This document shows positions 43,025-51,452 of a DNA stretch of 64,000 nt, one piece after another. Positions within the stretch are counted from its first letter, which is position 1; every line of letters starts with the position of its first letter. The notes beneath the pieces were generated by a model, which was not told the origin of the DNA, ran no database searches, and saw nothing but the letters and a program-made list of their open reading frames with translations. Source of the DNA: Pseudomonas sp. LS.1a. Its GTDB lineage: Bacteria; Pseudomonadota; Gammaproteobacteria; Pseudomonadales; Pseudomonadaceae. The stretch covers positions 2,892,001-2,956,000 of the forward strand of contig NZ_CP092827.1 of the NCBI RefSeq assembly GCF_022533585.1. The letters are read 5' to 3'. The position numbers and the translations under genes are program-made.

Positions 43025-44266
43025 TCAGACAAAGCGCTGGACCTGCGCCGGCGTCCGCTGCATCAGCACCTTACCGTTGCGTACCGACACCAGCGCATGC
43101 CCCTGGCTGCGCACCATCTCGTAATCGTCCGGCGCCGACAGCAGCAACAGGTTCGCCGGCCGCCCCACCTCGATGCCGTAGCGCTCGCCCAGGTTCAGGG
43201 TGCGGGCGCTGTTGTCGGTGATCAGGTCCAGGCAGCGCTGCAGGTCTTCGTAACCAAGCATATGGCAGATGTGCAGGCCGGCCTCGAGAATACGCAGGAT
43301 GTTGCCGTTGCCCAGCGGGTACCAAGGGTCGACGATGGAATCCTGGCCAAAGCATACGTTCATCCCGGCGCGGTCGAGTTCGGCCACGCGGGTGACACCG
43401 CGGCGTTTCGGAAAGTTGTCGAAACGCCCTTGCAGGTGAATGCTCTCGGTCGGGCAGGAGACGAAGTTGATACCCGACTGCTTGAGCAAGCGAAACAGCT
43501 TGTAGCAGTAGGCATTGTCGTACGAGCCCATGGCCACGGTATGGCTGGCTGTGACCCGAGCCCCCATGTCGCGCACCCGGGCCTCTTCGGCCAGCACTTC
43601 GAGGAAGCGTGACTGCGGGTCGTCGGTCTCGTCGCAATGCACATCCACCAGGCAGCCGGTGCGCTCGGCCAGGTCCATCAGGAACTTCACCGACGACACG
43701 CCCTGGTCGCGGGTGTTTTCGAAATGCGGGATACCACCGACCACATCGGCGCCAATGGCCACCGCTTCGCTCATCAGCGCCCGGCCGTTGGGGTACGACT
43801 CGATACCCTCCTGGGGGAAGGCGACGATCTGCAGATCAAGCAGGTCGCGCACTTCGTCACGCACTTCAACCATGGCCTTGAGCGCGGTCAGGGTGGGGTC
43901 GGTGACATCGACATGGGTGCGCACATGCTGGATGCCATGGTCCACCAACATGCCGATGGTCTTTTTCGCGCGGCGCTTGATGTCGTCGTGGGTGGTGATT
44001 GCCTTGCGCTCGGCCCAGCGCTCGATGCCTTCGAACAGGGTGCCGCTCATGTTCCACTGCGGCTCGCCAGCAGTCAGCGTGGCGTCCAGATGAATGTGCG
44101 GTTCGATAAAGGGTGCCACCACCAGGTTCTGGCCGGCATCCAGGTCATCGGCAGCGCGCGGCGCCACCCCGTCGGCCTGGGGCTTGATGGCGGCTATGCG
44201 TTCGTCGCTCAGTTCGATGCGGAACAGGCCAGGCTTGCCGCGCAGGCGTGCGTTGATGATGTTCAT
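43025..44266 (-). CDS. codA: Cytosine deaminase
   Basis: A 413-residue amidohydrolase. The metal-binding HIH is in FIEPHIHLDATL, further histidines and glutamates are in LVDVHCDETDDPQS and VTASHTVAMGSY, and the catalytic aspartate is in VCFGQDSIVDPWYPLG. This arrangement matches E. coli CodA, which converts cytosine to uracil and ammonia. It is convergent with the cyclodeaminase gene (13-base gap) and 97 bases from tenA on the same strand. Other deaminases of the family (for example isocytosine) are possible. Confidence 0.9.
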   Translation of the reverse strand: MNIINARLRGKPGLFRIELSDERIAAIKPQADGVAPRAADDLDAGQNLVVAPFIEPHIHLDATLTAGEPQWNMSGTLFEGIERWAERKAITTHDDIKRRAKKTIGMLVDHGIQHVRTHVDVTDPTLTALKAMVEVRDEVRDLLDLQIVAFPQEGIESYPNGRALMSEAVAIGADVVGGIPHFENTRDQGVSSVKFLMDLAERTGCLVDVHCDETDDPQSRFLEVLAEEARVRDMGARVTASHTVAMGSYDNAYCYKLFRLLKQSGINFVSCPTESIHLQGRFDNFPKRRGVTRVAELDRAGMNVCFGQDSIVDPWYPLGNGNILRILEAGLHICHMLGYEDLQRCLDLITDNSARTLNLGERYGIEVGRPANLLLLSAPDDYEMVRSQGHALVSVRNGKVLMQRTPAQVQRFV

Positions 44267-44363
44267 GAGGCTTCTCCCTGGGCTTGGCTGATGGCCCTAC
44301 CAGCATAGTGGCGCAAGCCCTGTGGTATTTGCTACTGGCCCTATCGCCGGTGCAGGCAGCAAA

Positions 44364-45020
44364 TCAGGCTCCGTCCAAGCCCATCTGCCAGAAGTCCGCC
44401 TCCAGGCTGGACGCCTGGCCGAAAATCCCCACCAGTTCGGCAAACCGTTGCTCGGTCATGCTCCGTGCTGCCAGCTCGTCCAGATGCTTGCGCGCCGCGG
44501 TGGCGACACCCTGGTAGCCCTCGCCGGCATACTCTGCGATCCATTCACGGTACGGGTGACTGCTCAAATCGCCAATGCGCTCGGACAGCGTTCGGCCGAT
44601 CTCGGCATAGCCGATCACGCAGGGTGCCAACGCCACATGCAGCTCCAGCAGGTCACCCGCAGCGCCGCAGTCCAGCACGTAGCGGGTATAGGCAACCGTG
44701 GCCTGGTGTTCTGGCGCCGCCTCGATATCGGCCTGGGTCAGGCCCCAGCGTGCACATAGGCGCAAGTGCAGCTCGGTTTCGTCCAGAATCGCCGCCAGCC
44801 CGGCCTGCGCAGCGCGGATGTCGGCCGGGCGACGGCTCTTGTAGGCAGCCAGCGCCCAGGCGCGGGCGAACTGGATGAGAAACAGGTAATCCTGTACCAG
44901 GTAGGTGCGGAAGGCGGCATCGCTCAGCGTACCCTCGCCCATCTGGCGCACGAAGTCGTGGTCGACATAACTGTTCCACTGCGGCGTGGCAGCGGCCTTG
45001 AGGCGATCGAAGATATCCAT
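44364..45020 (-). CDS. tenA: TenA family thiaminase II
   Basis: A 218-residue all-helical TenA protein. The nucleophile cysteine region is LHVALAPCVIGYAEIG, with acidic residues in SSHPYREWIAEYAGEGYQ and a catalytic glutamate near the C-terminus in IFGQASSLEADFWQMGL. TenA hydrolyses aminopyrimidine thiamin degradation products for salvage. It is preceded by GGAGG and lies downstream of a TPP riboswitch, which fits thiamin salvage. Confidence 0.9.
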   Translation of the reverse strand: MDIFDRLKAAATPQWNSYVDHDFVRQMGEGTLSDAAFRTYLVQDYLFLIQFARAWALAAYKSRRPADIRAAQAGLAAILDETELHLRLCARWGLTQADIEAAPEHQATVAYTRYVLDCGAAGDLLELHVALAPCVIGYAEIGRTLSERIGDLSSHPYREWIAEYAGEGYQGVATAARKHLDELAARSMTEQRFAELVGIFGQASSLEADFWQMGLDGA

Positions 45021-45178
45021 GCCCAGTTGTCCTCCGGGTAGACGGCGTTGAAGAAAGCCCGCTCCAGCGCCACGGTGCGCTGGCAGAAGTCACCGGCCAG
45101 CACGGCTTCCTGTGGGCCGACGCGGTCGAGTTCGGCTTGCAGGAAGGCAACGAAGTCCTGGTATGTCGGCCGGTTCAC
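44924..45178 (-). CDS. Small open frame between the TPP riboswitch and tenA
   Basis: An 84-codon frame from a GTG at 45176-45178, starting VNRPTYQDFVAFLQAELDRV and continuing protein-like to about residue 56 (AVYPEDNWAW). The last 97 bases overlap tenA in another frame, so the real C-terminus may be shorter or the frame decayed. A 4-codon frame ATG CCA AGG CAG TGA overlaps the GTG. I do not recognise the product. It may be a leader-coupled gene or a remnant. Confidence 0.4.
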   Translation of the reverse strand: MNRPTYQDFVAFLQAELDRVGPQEAVLAGDFCQRTVALERAFFNAVYPEDNWAWISSIASRPLPRRSGTVMSTTTSCARWARVR

Positions 45179-45231
45179 TGCCTTGGCATGGACGAGCCTC
45201 ACAGCAAGGCCGGCAAAAGACAGGTTACAAG

Positions 45232-45354
45232 GCACATCCCTTCGCCGGCCTGATCCGGATCAGGTTCGTGGGGGCACCGCGCTGCAGCGTCCAGCGGTTC
45301 ATCAGCCCATTGCCGGGCGCCCCTTGGTGGCGCTCAGGTATACCCCAGGGCGCC
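45232..45354 (-). ncRNA. TPP riboswitch (THI element) upstream of tenA
   Basis: On the minus strand the conserved core GAACCTGATCCGGATCAGGC then CGGCGAAGGGA (45236-45272) is the 3' half of the THI box. The 5' half CCTGGGGTATACCTGAG (about 45330-45350) matches GGGGT...CTGAG. The central stem is GC-rich and long. Thiamin pyrophosphate binding should repress the tenA transcript. Confidence 0.85.
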
Positions 45355-45369
45355 GGTGCTGTCACTACC

Positions 45370-45402
45370 CAATCAGTGGGCAATGGGTGACCCACTAGTG
45401 GG
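45370..45402. promoter_or_regulatory. CCCA...TGGG inverted repeats between tenA leader and multicopper oxidase
   Basis: CCCACTAGTGGG (45391-45402) is a perfect 12-base palindrome. A related site CCCAATCAGTGGG lies at 45368-45380, and an intervening CCCATTGCCC is readable on the other strand. They sit in the gap between the TPP leader (minus) and the oxidase start (plus). A regulator is likely, perhaps metal-responsive. I see no other feature in this stretch. Confidence 0.45.
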
Positions 45403-45576
45403 GACCTTCACCCATTTTTGACGCTACGGCATTTTACGCACATCAGGCACTACAAGGATTTGTTTGGAAAGGTATTCCCCCAATTTGGGTTGGCACAACC
45501 GTTGCTCTAGCCCCATAAACGGGCAAAACGCCATCGATAGCGTAAAGCCATAAGGCCGCGAGCGAGGCACAAGGCT

Positions 45577-48500
45577 ATGAAAACATCTGCCGTGATCCAC
45601 CCAGCCAGGCACGCATTCCAGCTGTCCACCGTCATTACGCTGATGCTCGGCCTCGGGCTGGTCACGGCTACCGCTGCTCCCCTCGACGACAACAGCATGC
45701 CACCGCCGACCGACCCGTCAGCCTACACCAACCAGCCGGCCGACCCGACCCAGGCCTTGCTAGACCTCTACAACATGCCGCCGACCAACCAAGGTGCGCT
45801 GGAGCTGACCAATGGCGTGTACGGCGACCGCGACACGGTACGCGCCAACAACGTGCTGCCGCCGGCCCTGCAAACCGGTAACAAATACCCCACCAACGGC
45901 AAGCCCAGCCCGCTGTTCGGGGCACTGCCGTTTACCCAGCAGTTGCTGCTGTTCGAGGAATTCGGCACGGAAAAGCTCGACCCCACGCTGCCGCCGCCCC
46001 CTGACCTTCCCCGTGCCCACCTTGGGCGCAGCACCGGCGCAGGACCCTAACGTGGTAGCTCGCAGCGGCCCCAGCGGCACGGCCCTGGAAGCCTTCCTCA
46101 AACAGCCGGGCCTGTACCCGTTCCCGACCCAGTATTCCAACGTGCTCGACCGCAACCCGTGGAAGGCGCAGATCGAGATGTTCCTCAACCGCCAGCCGGT
46201 CGGTTCGCCGGCGGAAGGCCGGCCACCAGGAAAAGGCTGGTCGCACCAGCGCTGGAACGAGTTCACCCCGCAGGCGGGGTTCAAGACCGCCCAGGCCGGT
46301 GCGCGCATCAACCTTGGCCTGCGTGACCGCAGGCAACTGCACAACTACGCGGTTGGCGAGTTCGCCCCGGGCGGCCTGTACTACCAGACCTCCGACATCC
46401 CGACCACGCTGGGCACCACCAAGGGTATCGACACCCGCTTCCACCCGAAAATGCCACTGCAAAACCACAAGTCGCTATGGACCTTCGACGGCACCTTCCC
46501 GCCCAAGTTGCTGATGGTGCGCTATGGCCAACCGATCCTGATGCGCCACTACAACGCCTTGCCGATCGACCCTTCGGCCAACGCCGGCTTTGGCCTGCAC
46601 ACCCTTTCGACCCACGAGCACAACGGCCACTCACCGGCCGAGAGTGACGGCTTTGCCAACGCCTATTTCTTCCCAGGGCAGTACTACGACTACCGCTGGC
46701 CGCTGCAACTGGCCGGTTACGACACCATCAACACCCGGGCCCAGGACCCGCGTGCAGCGTTCCCCTGCTCGCCGGGTGAAACCCTGTTCGTCAATGACGC
46801 CTCGCCAGGCCTGAAAACCTGCCAGAACGGCAGCATCAAGATTCGTGGTGACTGGCGCGAAACCATGAGCACCCACTGGTTCCACGACCACATGCTGGAT
46901 TTCACGGCGCAGAACGTCTACAAAGGCAACGCCACCATGATGAACTACTACAGCGCCCTGGACCGTGGCAACGAGGCGCTGCAGGATGGCGTGAACCTGC
47001 GCTTCCCCAGTGGTTCGGGCATGCCGTGGGGTAACCGCGACTATGACGTCAACCTGGTGATCGCCGACAAGGCCTGGGATGCCAGCGGCCAGCTGTGGTT
47101 CAACCCGTTCAACACCGATGGTTTCCTCGGCGACCAGATCCTGGTCAACTGGCAGTACCGGCCCGTGCTCAAGGTACGGGCACGCAGCTACCGCTTCCGT
47201 ATCCTCAACGGCTCGGTGTCGCGCTACTTCAAGTTCGCCGTGGTGCGGGAAATTGCCGGCACCAGTGGCGAATTCAAAGGCCCGACCGGCTCCAACGTAT
47301 CGTATGCGCGGGTGCCGTTCCACATGATCGCCAACGACGGCAACATCATGGAGCACACCGTGCCGTTCGACGGCACCCTGGACCTCAACGGTGACGGCAA
47401 CCTGCAGGACAACAACGGCATCCTGCCACTGCAAGGTATCGCCGAGCGTTACGACATCATCATCAACTTCGCCAAGAACGGCATCAAGGTCGGCGACAAG
47501 CTGTACTTCGTCAACCTGGAAGAGCACCTGAGCGGCAAGGGGCCGGAAGGCGCCATCGCGCTGGCCGACGTGCTCTCGGAAAAGTACAAGCCAGTGATCA
47601 AGCAGACCACCAGCGGCCCGCGCTGGGAAAACGGCGACCCAGGGATCGGCAAGTTCCTGCAGCTTGTGGTACAGCCCTACAGTGGCCAGGACCTGAGCAT
47701 GAACCCCGCAGACTATGAGCCGGCCAAACCGGGCAAGGCCGAAGGCCTGAAGATGCTACCACTGCCGATTGACCGCAACTCTGCCACCGACCAGGCCAAG
47801 CTCAAGGCGGCTCGCCACCGCGAGTTCATCTTCGGTCGCTCCGACGGTACCGACACCCAGCCCTGGACCATCAAGACCGATGGCGGCTTTGGCTACAGCA
47901 TGGACCCACGGCGTATCGGTGCGGCGCCACAGCTGGCCCAGCAGTCCACCGACGGCGGTTTCAGCGGCGACGGCACCCTGGAAGTGTGGAAAATCGTCAA
48001 CGGCGGCAATGGCTGGAGCCACCCGGTGCATGTGCACTTCGAGGAAGGTGTGATCCTCAGCCGCGACGGCAAGGCACCGCCAGAATGGGAAAAGTGGGCG
48101 CGCAAGGACGTGTACCGCATCGGGCCGGATGTCGATTCGTCGGAGGAAGTGGAAATGGCCATCCGCTTCCGCGAATTTGCCGGCACCTACATGGAGCACT
48201 GCCACAACACCCAGCATGAGGACACCTCGATGCTGCTGCGCTGGGACCTGGAACACCCGGGCCAGTTCCAGGTGATGCCGACCCCGCTGCCGGGCTGGGA
48301 TGGCGTGGAGTACGTGGCTTCGGTTGGCCTGCCGACGTTCCGCACCAAAGACCAAGGCGAAGACCCGGTCAACAAGCCGCCGGTCGCGGCCAACGACAGC
48401 GCCGCAACCACGGCCGGCAAGCCGATCACCCTGAATGTACTGGCCAACGACACCGACCCGGAAGGCAACCTGCCGCTGAAGGTCGTCGGTCTCAGCCAAC

Positions 48501-48961
48501 CGGACTCCGGCCAGGGCACCACCAGCACCGATGGCACCACGGTGACCTACACCCCGCCGGCCACGGTTGCCACGCCGTTCACCGCCAGCTTCAACTACTC
48601 GGCGCGTGACGCCAAGGGCGCCGAATCGGTAACACCGGCCACGGTCAGCATCGCGGTAGGCGCAGCGGCGATCGACCAGATCCAGGTCACCACTGCCACG
48701 GTGCAGGTGCTCAGCAGCAACCGTTTCACCTGGGAGGTCGCAGGCACTACCTCGGTGGCCACGGGCAACAGCATCACTGTGACCGTGGCTACCACCGGCG
48801 GCCCGGTGAACCTGGGCACCGCCACAATGACCGCCACGGGCAGCGGTGCCAGCTGGCGGTTGGTGGCAACCACCAGCGGCTATGGCCCGGCCACGCCGGC
48901 GACGGTGACCGTGAAATCGGCGCTGGGGCAGAGCGTGACCGCGCCAGTCAGATACAAGTGA
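45577..48961 (+). pseudogene. Large multicopper oxidase, frameshifted
   Basis: A signal peptide (STVITLMLGLGLVTATAA) and about 140 residues are in one frame (45577-46050). From about 45998 the protein continues in the next frame to 48961. An extra C in CCGCCGCCCCCTGACC (C5 at 45997-46001 instead of C4) accounts for it. The full product is about 1,128 residues. Copper sites are intact downstream: a histidine cluster near HEHNGHSP, HWFHDHMLDF, HPVHVHFEEG and MEHCHNTQHEDTSM. The C-terminus has an Ig-like/cadherin-type domain (PPVAANDSAATTAGKPITLN). It may be a Mn(II)- or other metal oxidase, with a Sco protein next door. Sequencing error is possible. Confidence 0.7.
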
Positions 48962-49110
48962 GGGTAAAGCGGGGGCCGCTTGGCGGCCCATCGCCGGCAA
49001 GCCAGTTGCTCCCACCTCGACCGCATCGGCTCCGAGCCTTGTGCAGTACCTGTGGGAGCTGGCCCAGCCCTTTGGGGCGTAGATAACTGCACTTGCAAGC
49101 AGTCCGCATA

Positions 49111-49203
49111 CCCTGTGGGAGCGGCTTTAGCCGCGAAGAATCCAACGCGGTGCATGGCACCGGCTTCGCCGGTGTTCGCGGCTAAAGCCGCTCCCACAGG
49201 GCC
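49111..49203. repeat. REPIN-like inverted REP pair, copy 3
   Basis: CCTGTGGGAGCGGCTTTAGC and GCTAAAGCCGCTCCCACAGG flank the CCAACGCGGTGCATGGCACC spacer, as in copy 2. The surrounding 337-base gap (48962-49298) has more REP fragments (about 48987-49080) and a right-hand segment like that at 36416-36472, but no gene. The start of the Sco gene's leader begins after it. Confidence 0.85.
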
Positions 49204-49298
49204 CCTGCCAACTCAATGAGTGATGTGCAGTTCTGTGGGGGCTGGCTTGCCGGTGATGGGCTGCGTGGCAGCCTCAATACCGTTACGAGGACCGCATC

Positions 49299-50282
49299 AT
49301 GTCCGGCTCATGGCGTTTCCTGCTGGTGCTCTCGCTGTTCGCCGCCAGCATCCCGTTCTGGCCGCTGCAACCGCAACAACCCGTGGCCGAGGAAGCAGCA
49401 ACCCCTTGGGGCGCCGACTACTTTCCCAACATCCCCCTGCTCACCCAGGACGGGGAAAAAGTGCATTTTTTCGACGACCTGATCAAGGACAAGGTGGTCG
49501 CCATCAACTTCATCTTTACCGGCTGCTCCGACTCCTGCCCAGTGGAAACCGCCCGCCTGCGCCAGGTGCAGAAAATCCTCGGTGATCGGGTCGGCAAGGA
49601 CATCTTCCTCTATTCCATCAGCATCGACCCCTACAACGACACCCCCGCCACCCTCAAGCGCTACGCCGAAAAGTTCGGCATCGGCCCTGGCTGGACGCTG
49701 CTCACCGGCGAGCCGGCCGATATCGAGCAATTGCGCCGCAGCCTCGGCCTGTACATCGAAGGCCTGGAAAACGGCCGCTCCAAGGACCACAACCTGAGCC
49801 TGATCATCGGCAACCAGGCCACCGGCCGCTGGATGAAGGCCTCGCCCTTCGAAAGTCCTTACATCCTCGCCGACCGCCTGGGCAACAGCCTGCACAACTG
49901 GAAACAGGCCAGTGCCATGGCCAATGACTACGCCCAGGCGCCCAAGGTACGCCCACCCAGCAGCGGCGAGCAGCTTTTCCGTACCCGCTGTTCGTCCTGC
50001 CACACCCTTGGCAACGCCGAGCCAGGGCAACCCGGCATCGGTCCTGACCTGCTGGGCGTTACCCGCCAGCGTGACGCCAACTGGCTGACCCGCTGGCTTA
50101 AGGAACCCGACCAGATGCTGGCACAAAAAGACCCCCTGGCCATGCTTCTGTACGAACAATACAACCGCCTGGCCATGCCCAACATGCGCCTGGGCGATGC
50201 CGAAGTCAGCGCGCTGATGAGCTACATAGAGGAAGAAACCGCGCGCCTGCAGACGCCCCTGGCAGAAAAGGGAAACCCTTAA
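49299..50282 (+). CDS. Sco1/SenC-cytochrome c fusion protein
   Basis: A 327-residue exported protein with an N-terminal signal or anchor (SWRFLLVLSLFAASIPF). Residues about 40-190 form a thioredoxin-like Sco domain with the copper-binding CxxxC in FTGCSDSCPVET and histidine in KDHNLSLIIG. Residues about 220-315 are a c-type cytochrome with haem motif CSSCH and distal methionine probably in MPNMRLGD. Sco proteins deliver copper to oxidases. It is downstream of the multicopper oxidase on the same strand, separated by a REP block, so a copper-supply role for it is plausible. Confidence 0.85.
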   Translation: MSGSWRFLLVLSLFAASIPFWPLQPQQPVAEEAATPWGADYFPNIPLLTQDGEKVHFFDDLIKDKVVAINFIFTGCSDSCPVETARLRQVQKILGDRVGKDIFLYSISIDPYNDTPATLKRYAEKFGIGPGWTLLTGEPADIEQLRRSLGLYIEGLENGRSKDHNLSLIIGNQATGRWMKASPFESPYILADRLGNSLHNWKQASAMANDYAQAPKVRPPSSGEQLFRTRCSSCHTLGNAEPGQPGIGPDLLGVTRQRDANWLTRWLKEPDQMLAQKDPLAMLLYEQYNRLAMPNMRLGDAEVSALMSYIEEETARLQTPLAEKGNP

Positions 50283-50375
50283 AGGCAACGCGCTATCAGT
50301 CATGCTGAAACCACAGCCGGGACAGGCAACCCATTTCGGTTTATCGTGTGCCCATCGCCCACCGACACCCGCACC

Positions 50376-51326
50376 ATGACCGACATCGAGCGCTACCTCC
50401 GCGCCGCCACCCGTGACAACACCCGGCGCAGCTACCAGGCCGCCATCGAGCATTTCGAAACCCACTGGGGCGGCTTTCTCCCTGCCACGGCCGAGAGCAT
50501 TGCCCGCTACCTGGCCGATCACGCAGACCAGCATGCAGTCAGCACCCTGCGCCAGCGCCTGGCCGCGCTCAGCCAATGGCACGTGGCCCAAGGTTTCCCC
50601 GACCCGACCAAGGCACCGCTGGTGCGCCAGGTACTACGCGGCATCCGCACCCTGCACCCGGCACCGCCCAGGCAAGCCGCGCCGCTGTTGCTGCAGCACC
50701 TGCAAAGCGCAGTGGAATGTTTTGAAGAAGAAGCCCGCCAGGCCCGGGAACACCATGACCTGGCCGCCTTGCGCCGGGCGCGCCGCGACGCTGCCCTGTT
50801 GTTGCTGGGCTTCTGGCGCGGTTTTCGGGGTGATGAACTGGCACGCCTGCGCGTCGAGCACATCCAGGCCGAGGCCGGTGTCGGCATTACCCTGTTCCTG
50901 CCGCGCAGCAAGGGCGACCGCGAAGCCCTGGGCGTACAACACCGCACCCCGGCCCTCAAGGCCTTGTGCCCGGTCACGGCCTACCTGCAATGGCTGGAAG
51001 TCGCCGGCATCGCCCATGGGCCGGTGTTCCGCAAACTCGACCGCTGGGGCAACCTCAGCGACGCCGCGCTCAACAGCAACAGCCTGGTCGGCCTGTTGCG
51101 GCGCATGCTGGAACGCGCCGGGGTACCAGCGGCGCTGTATACCGGCCACTCGCTGCGCCGTGGCTTTGCCACCTGGGCCACGGCCAACGGCTGGGAGTTG
51201 AAGTCGCTGATGAGCTACGTGGGGTGGAAAGACGCCAAGTCGGCGTTACGTTACATCGACGCGGCGCAGCGCTTTGGCGAACTGGCCGTGCTACCGGCCA
51301 GCCAGGCGCAAAAGCTTATTCCTTAG
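50376..51326 (+). CDS. Solitary tyrosine recombinase/phage integrase family protein
   Basis: A 316-residue tyrosine recombinase. An N-terminal SAM-like core-binding domain (TRRSYQAAIEHFETHWGGFL) is followed by the catalytic domain. Catalytic residues are arginine in FWRGFRGDELARL, HxxR in TGHSLRRGFATW, and the nucleophile tyrosine in KSALRYIDAA. No phage, transposon or attachment-site features surround it. The ATG at 50376 (MTDIERYL) is preferred; a GTG at 50346 is possible. It could be a relic or a genome-maintenance recombinase. Confidence 0.87.
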   Translation: MTDIERYLRAATRDNTRRSYQAAIEHFETHWGGFLPATAESIARYLADHADQHAVSTLRQRLAALSQWHVAQGFPDPTKAPLVRQVLRGIRTLHPAPPRQAAPLLLQHLQSAVECFEEEARQAREHHDLAALRRARRDAALLLLGFWRGFRGDELARLRVEHIQAEAGVGITLFLPRSKGDREALGVQHRTPALKALCPVTAYLQWLEVAGIAHGPVFRKLDRWGNLSDAALNSNSLVGLLRRMLERAGVPAALYTGHSLRRGFATWATANGWELKSLMSYVGWKDAKSALRYIDAAQRFGELAVLPASQAQKLIP

Positions 51327-51372
51327 GTACACCGCCCCAGCAGGCAATACCCTTTGGGAATTTACACCGTGC

Positions 51373-51433
51373 AGCATCCAATGGGTGCATGGCACCGGCT
51401 TCGCAGGTGCTCGCGGTGAACCCGCTCCCACAG
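51373..51433. repeat. Partial REPIN-like fragment
   Basis: AATGGGTGCATGGCACCGGC and GGTGAACCCGCTCCCACAG are the spacer and right arm of a REPIN-like unit; the left arm is missing. It lies between the recombinase and glycerate kinase ends. Confidence 0.6.
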
Positions 51434-51452
51434 CGCTCACCGGTCAACCTGC

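Noticed and set aside
12195..49203. Repeated units that could look like a dispersed CRISPR
   Set aside because: They are inverted REP pairs at separate intergenic sites, with no regular spacers and no cas genes.
50376..51326. Integrase gene as evidence of a prophage or genomic island
   Set aside because: No phage structural genes, tRNA attachment site or direct repeats are visible nearby, so I call it solitary.
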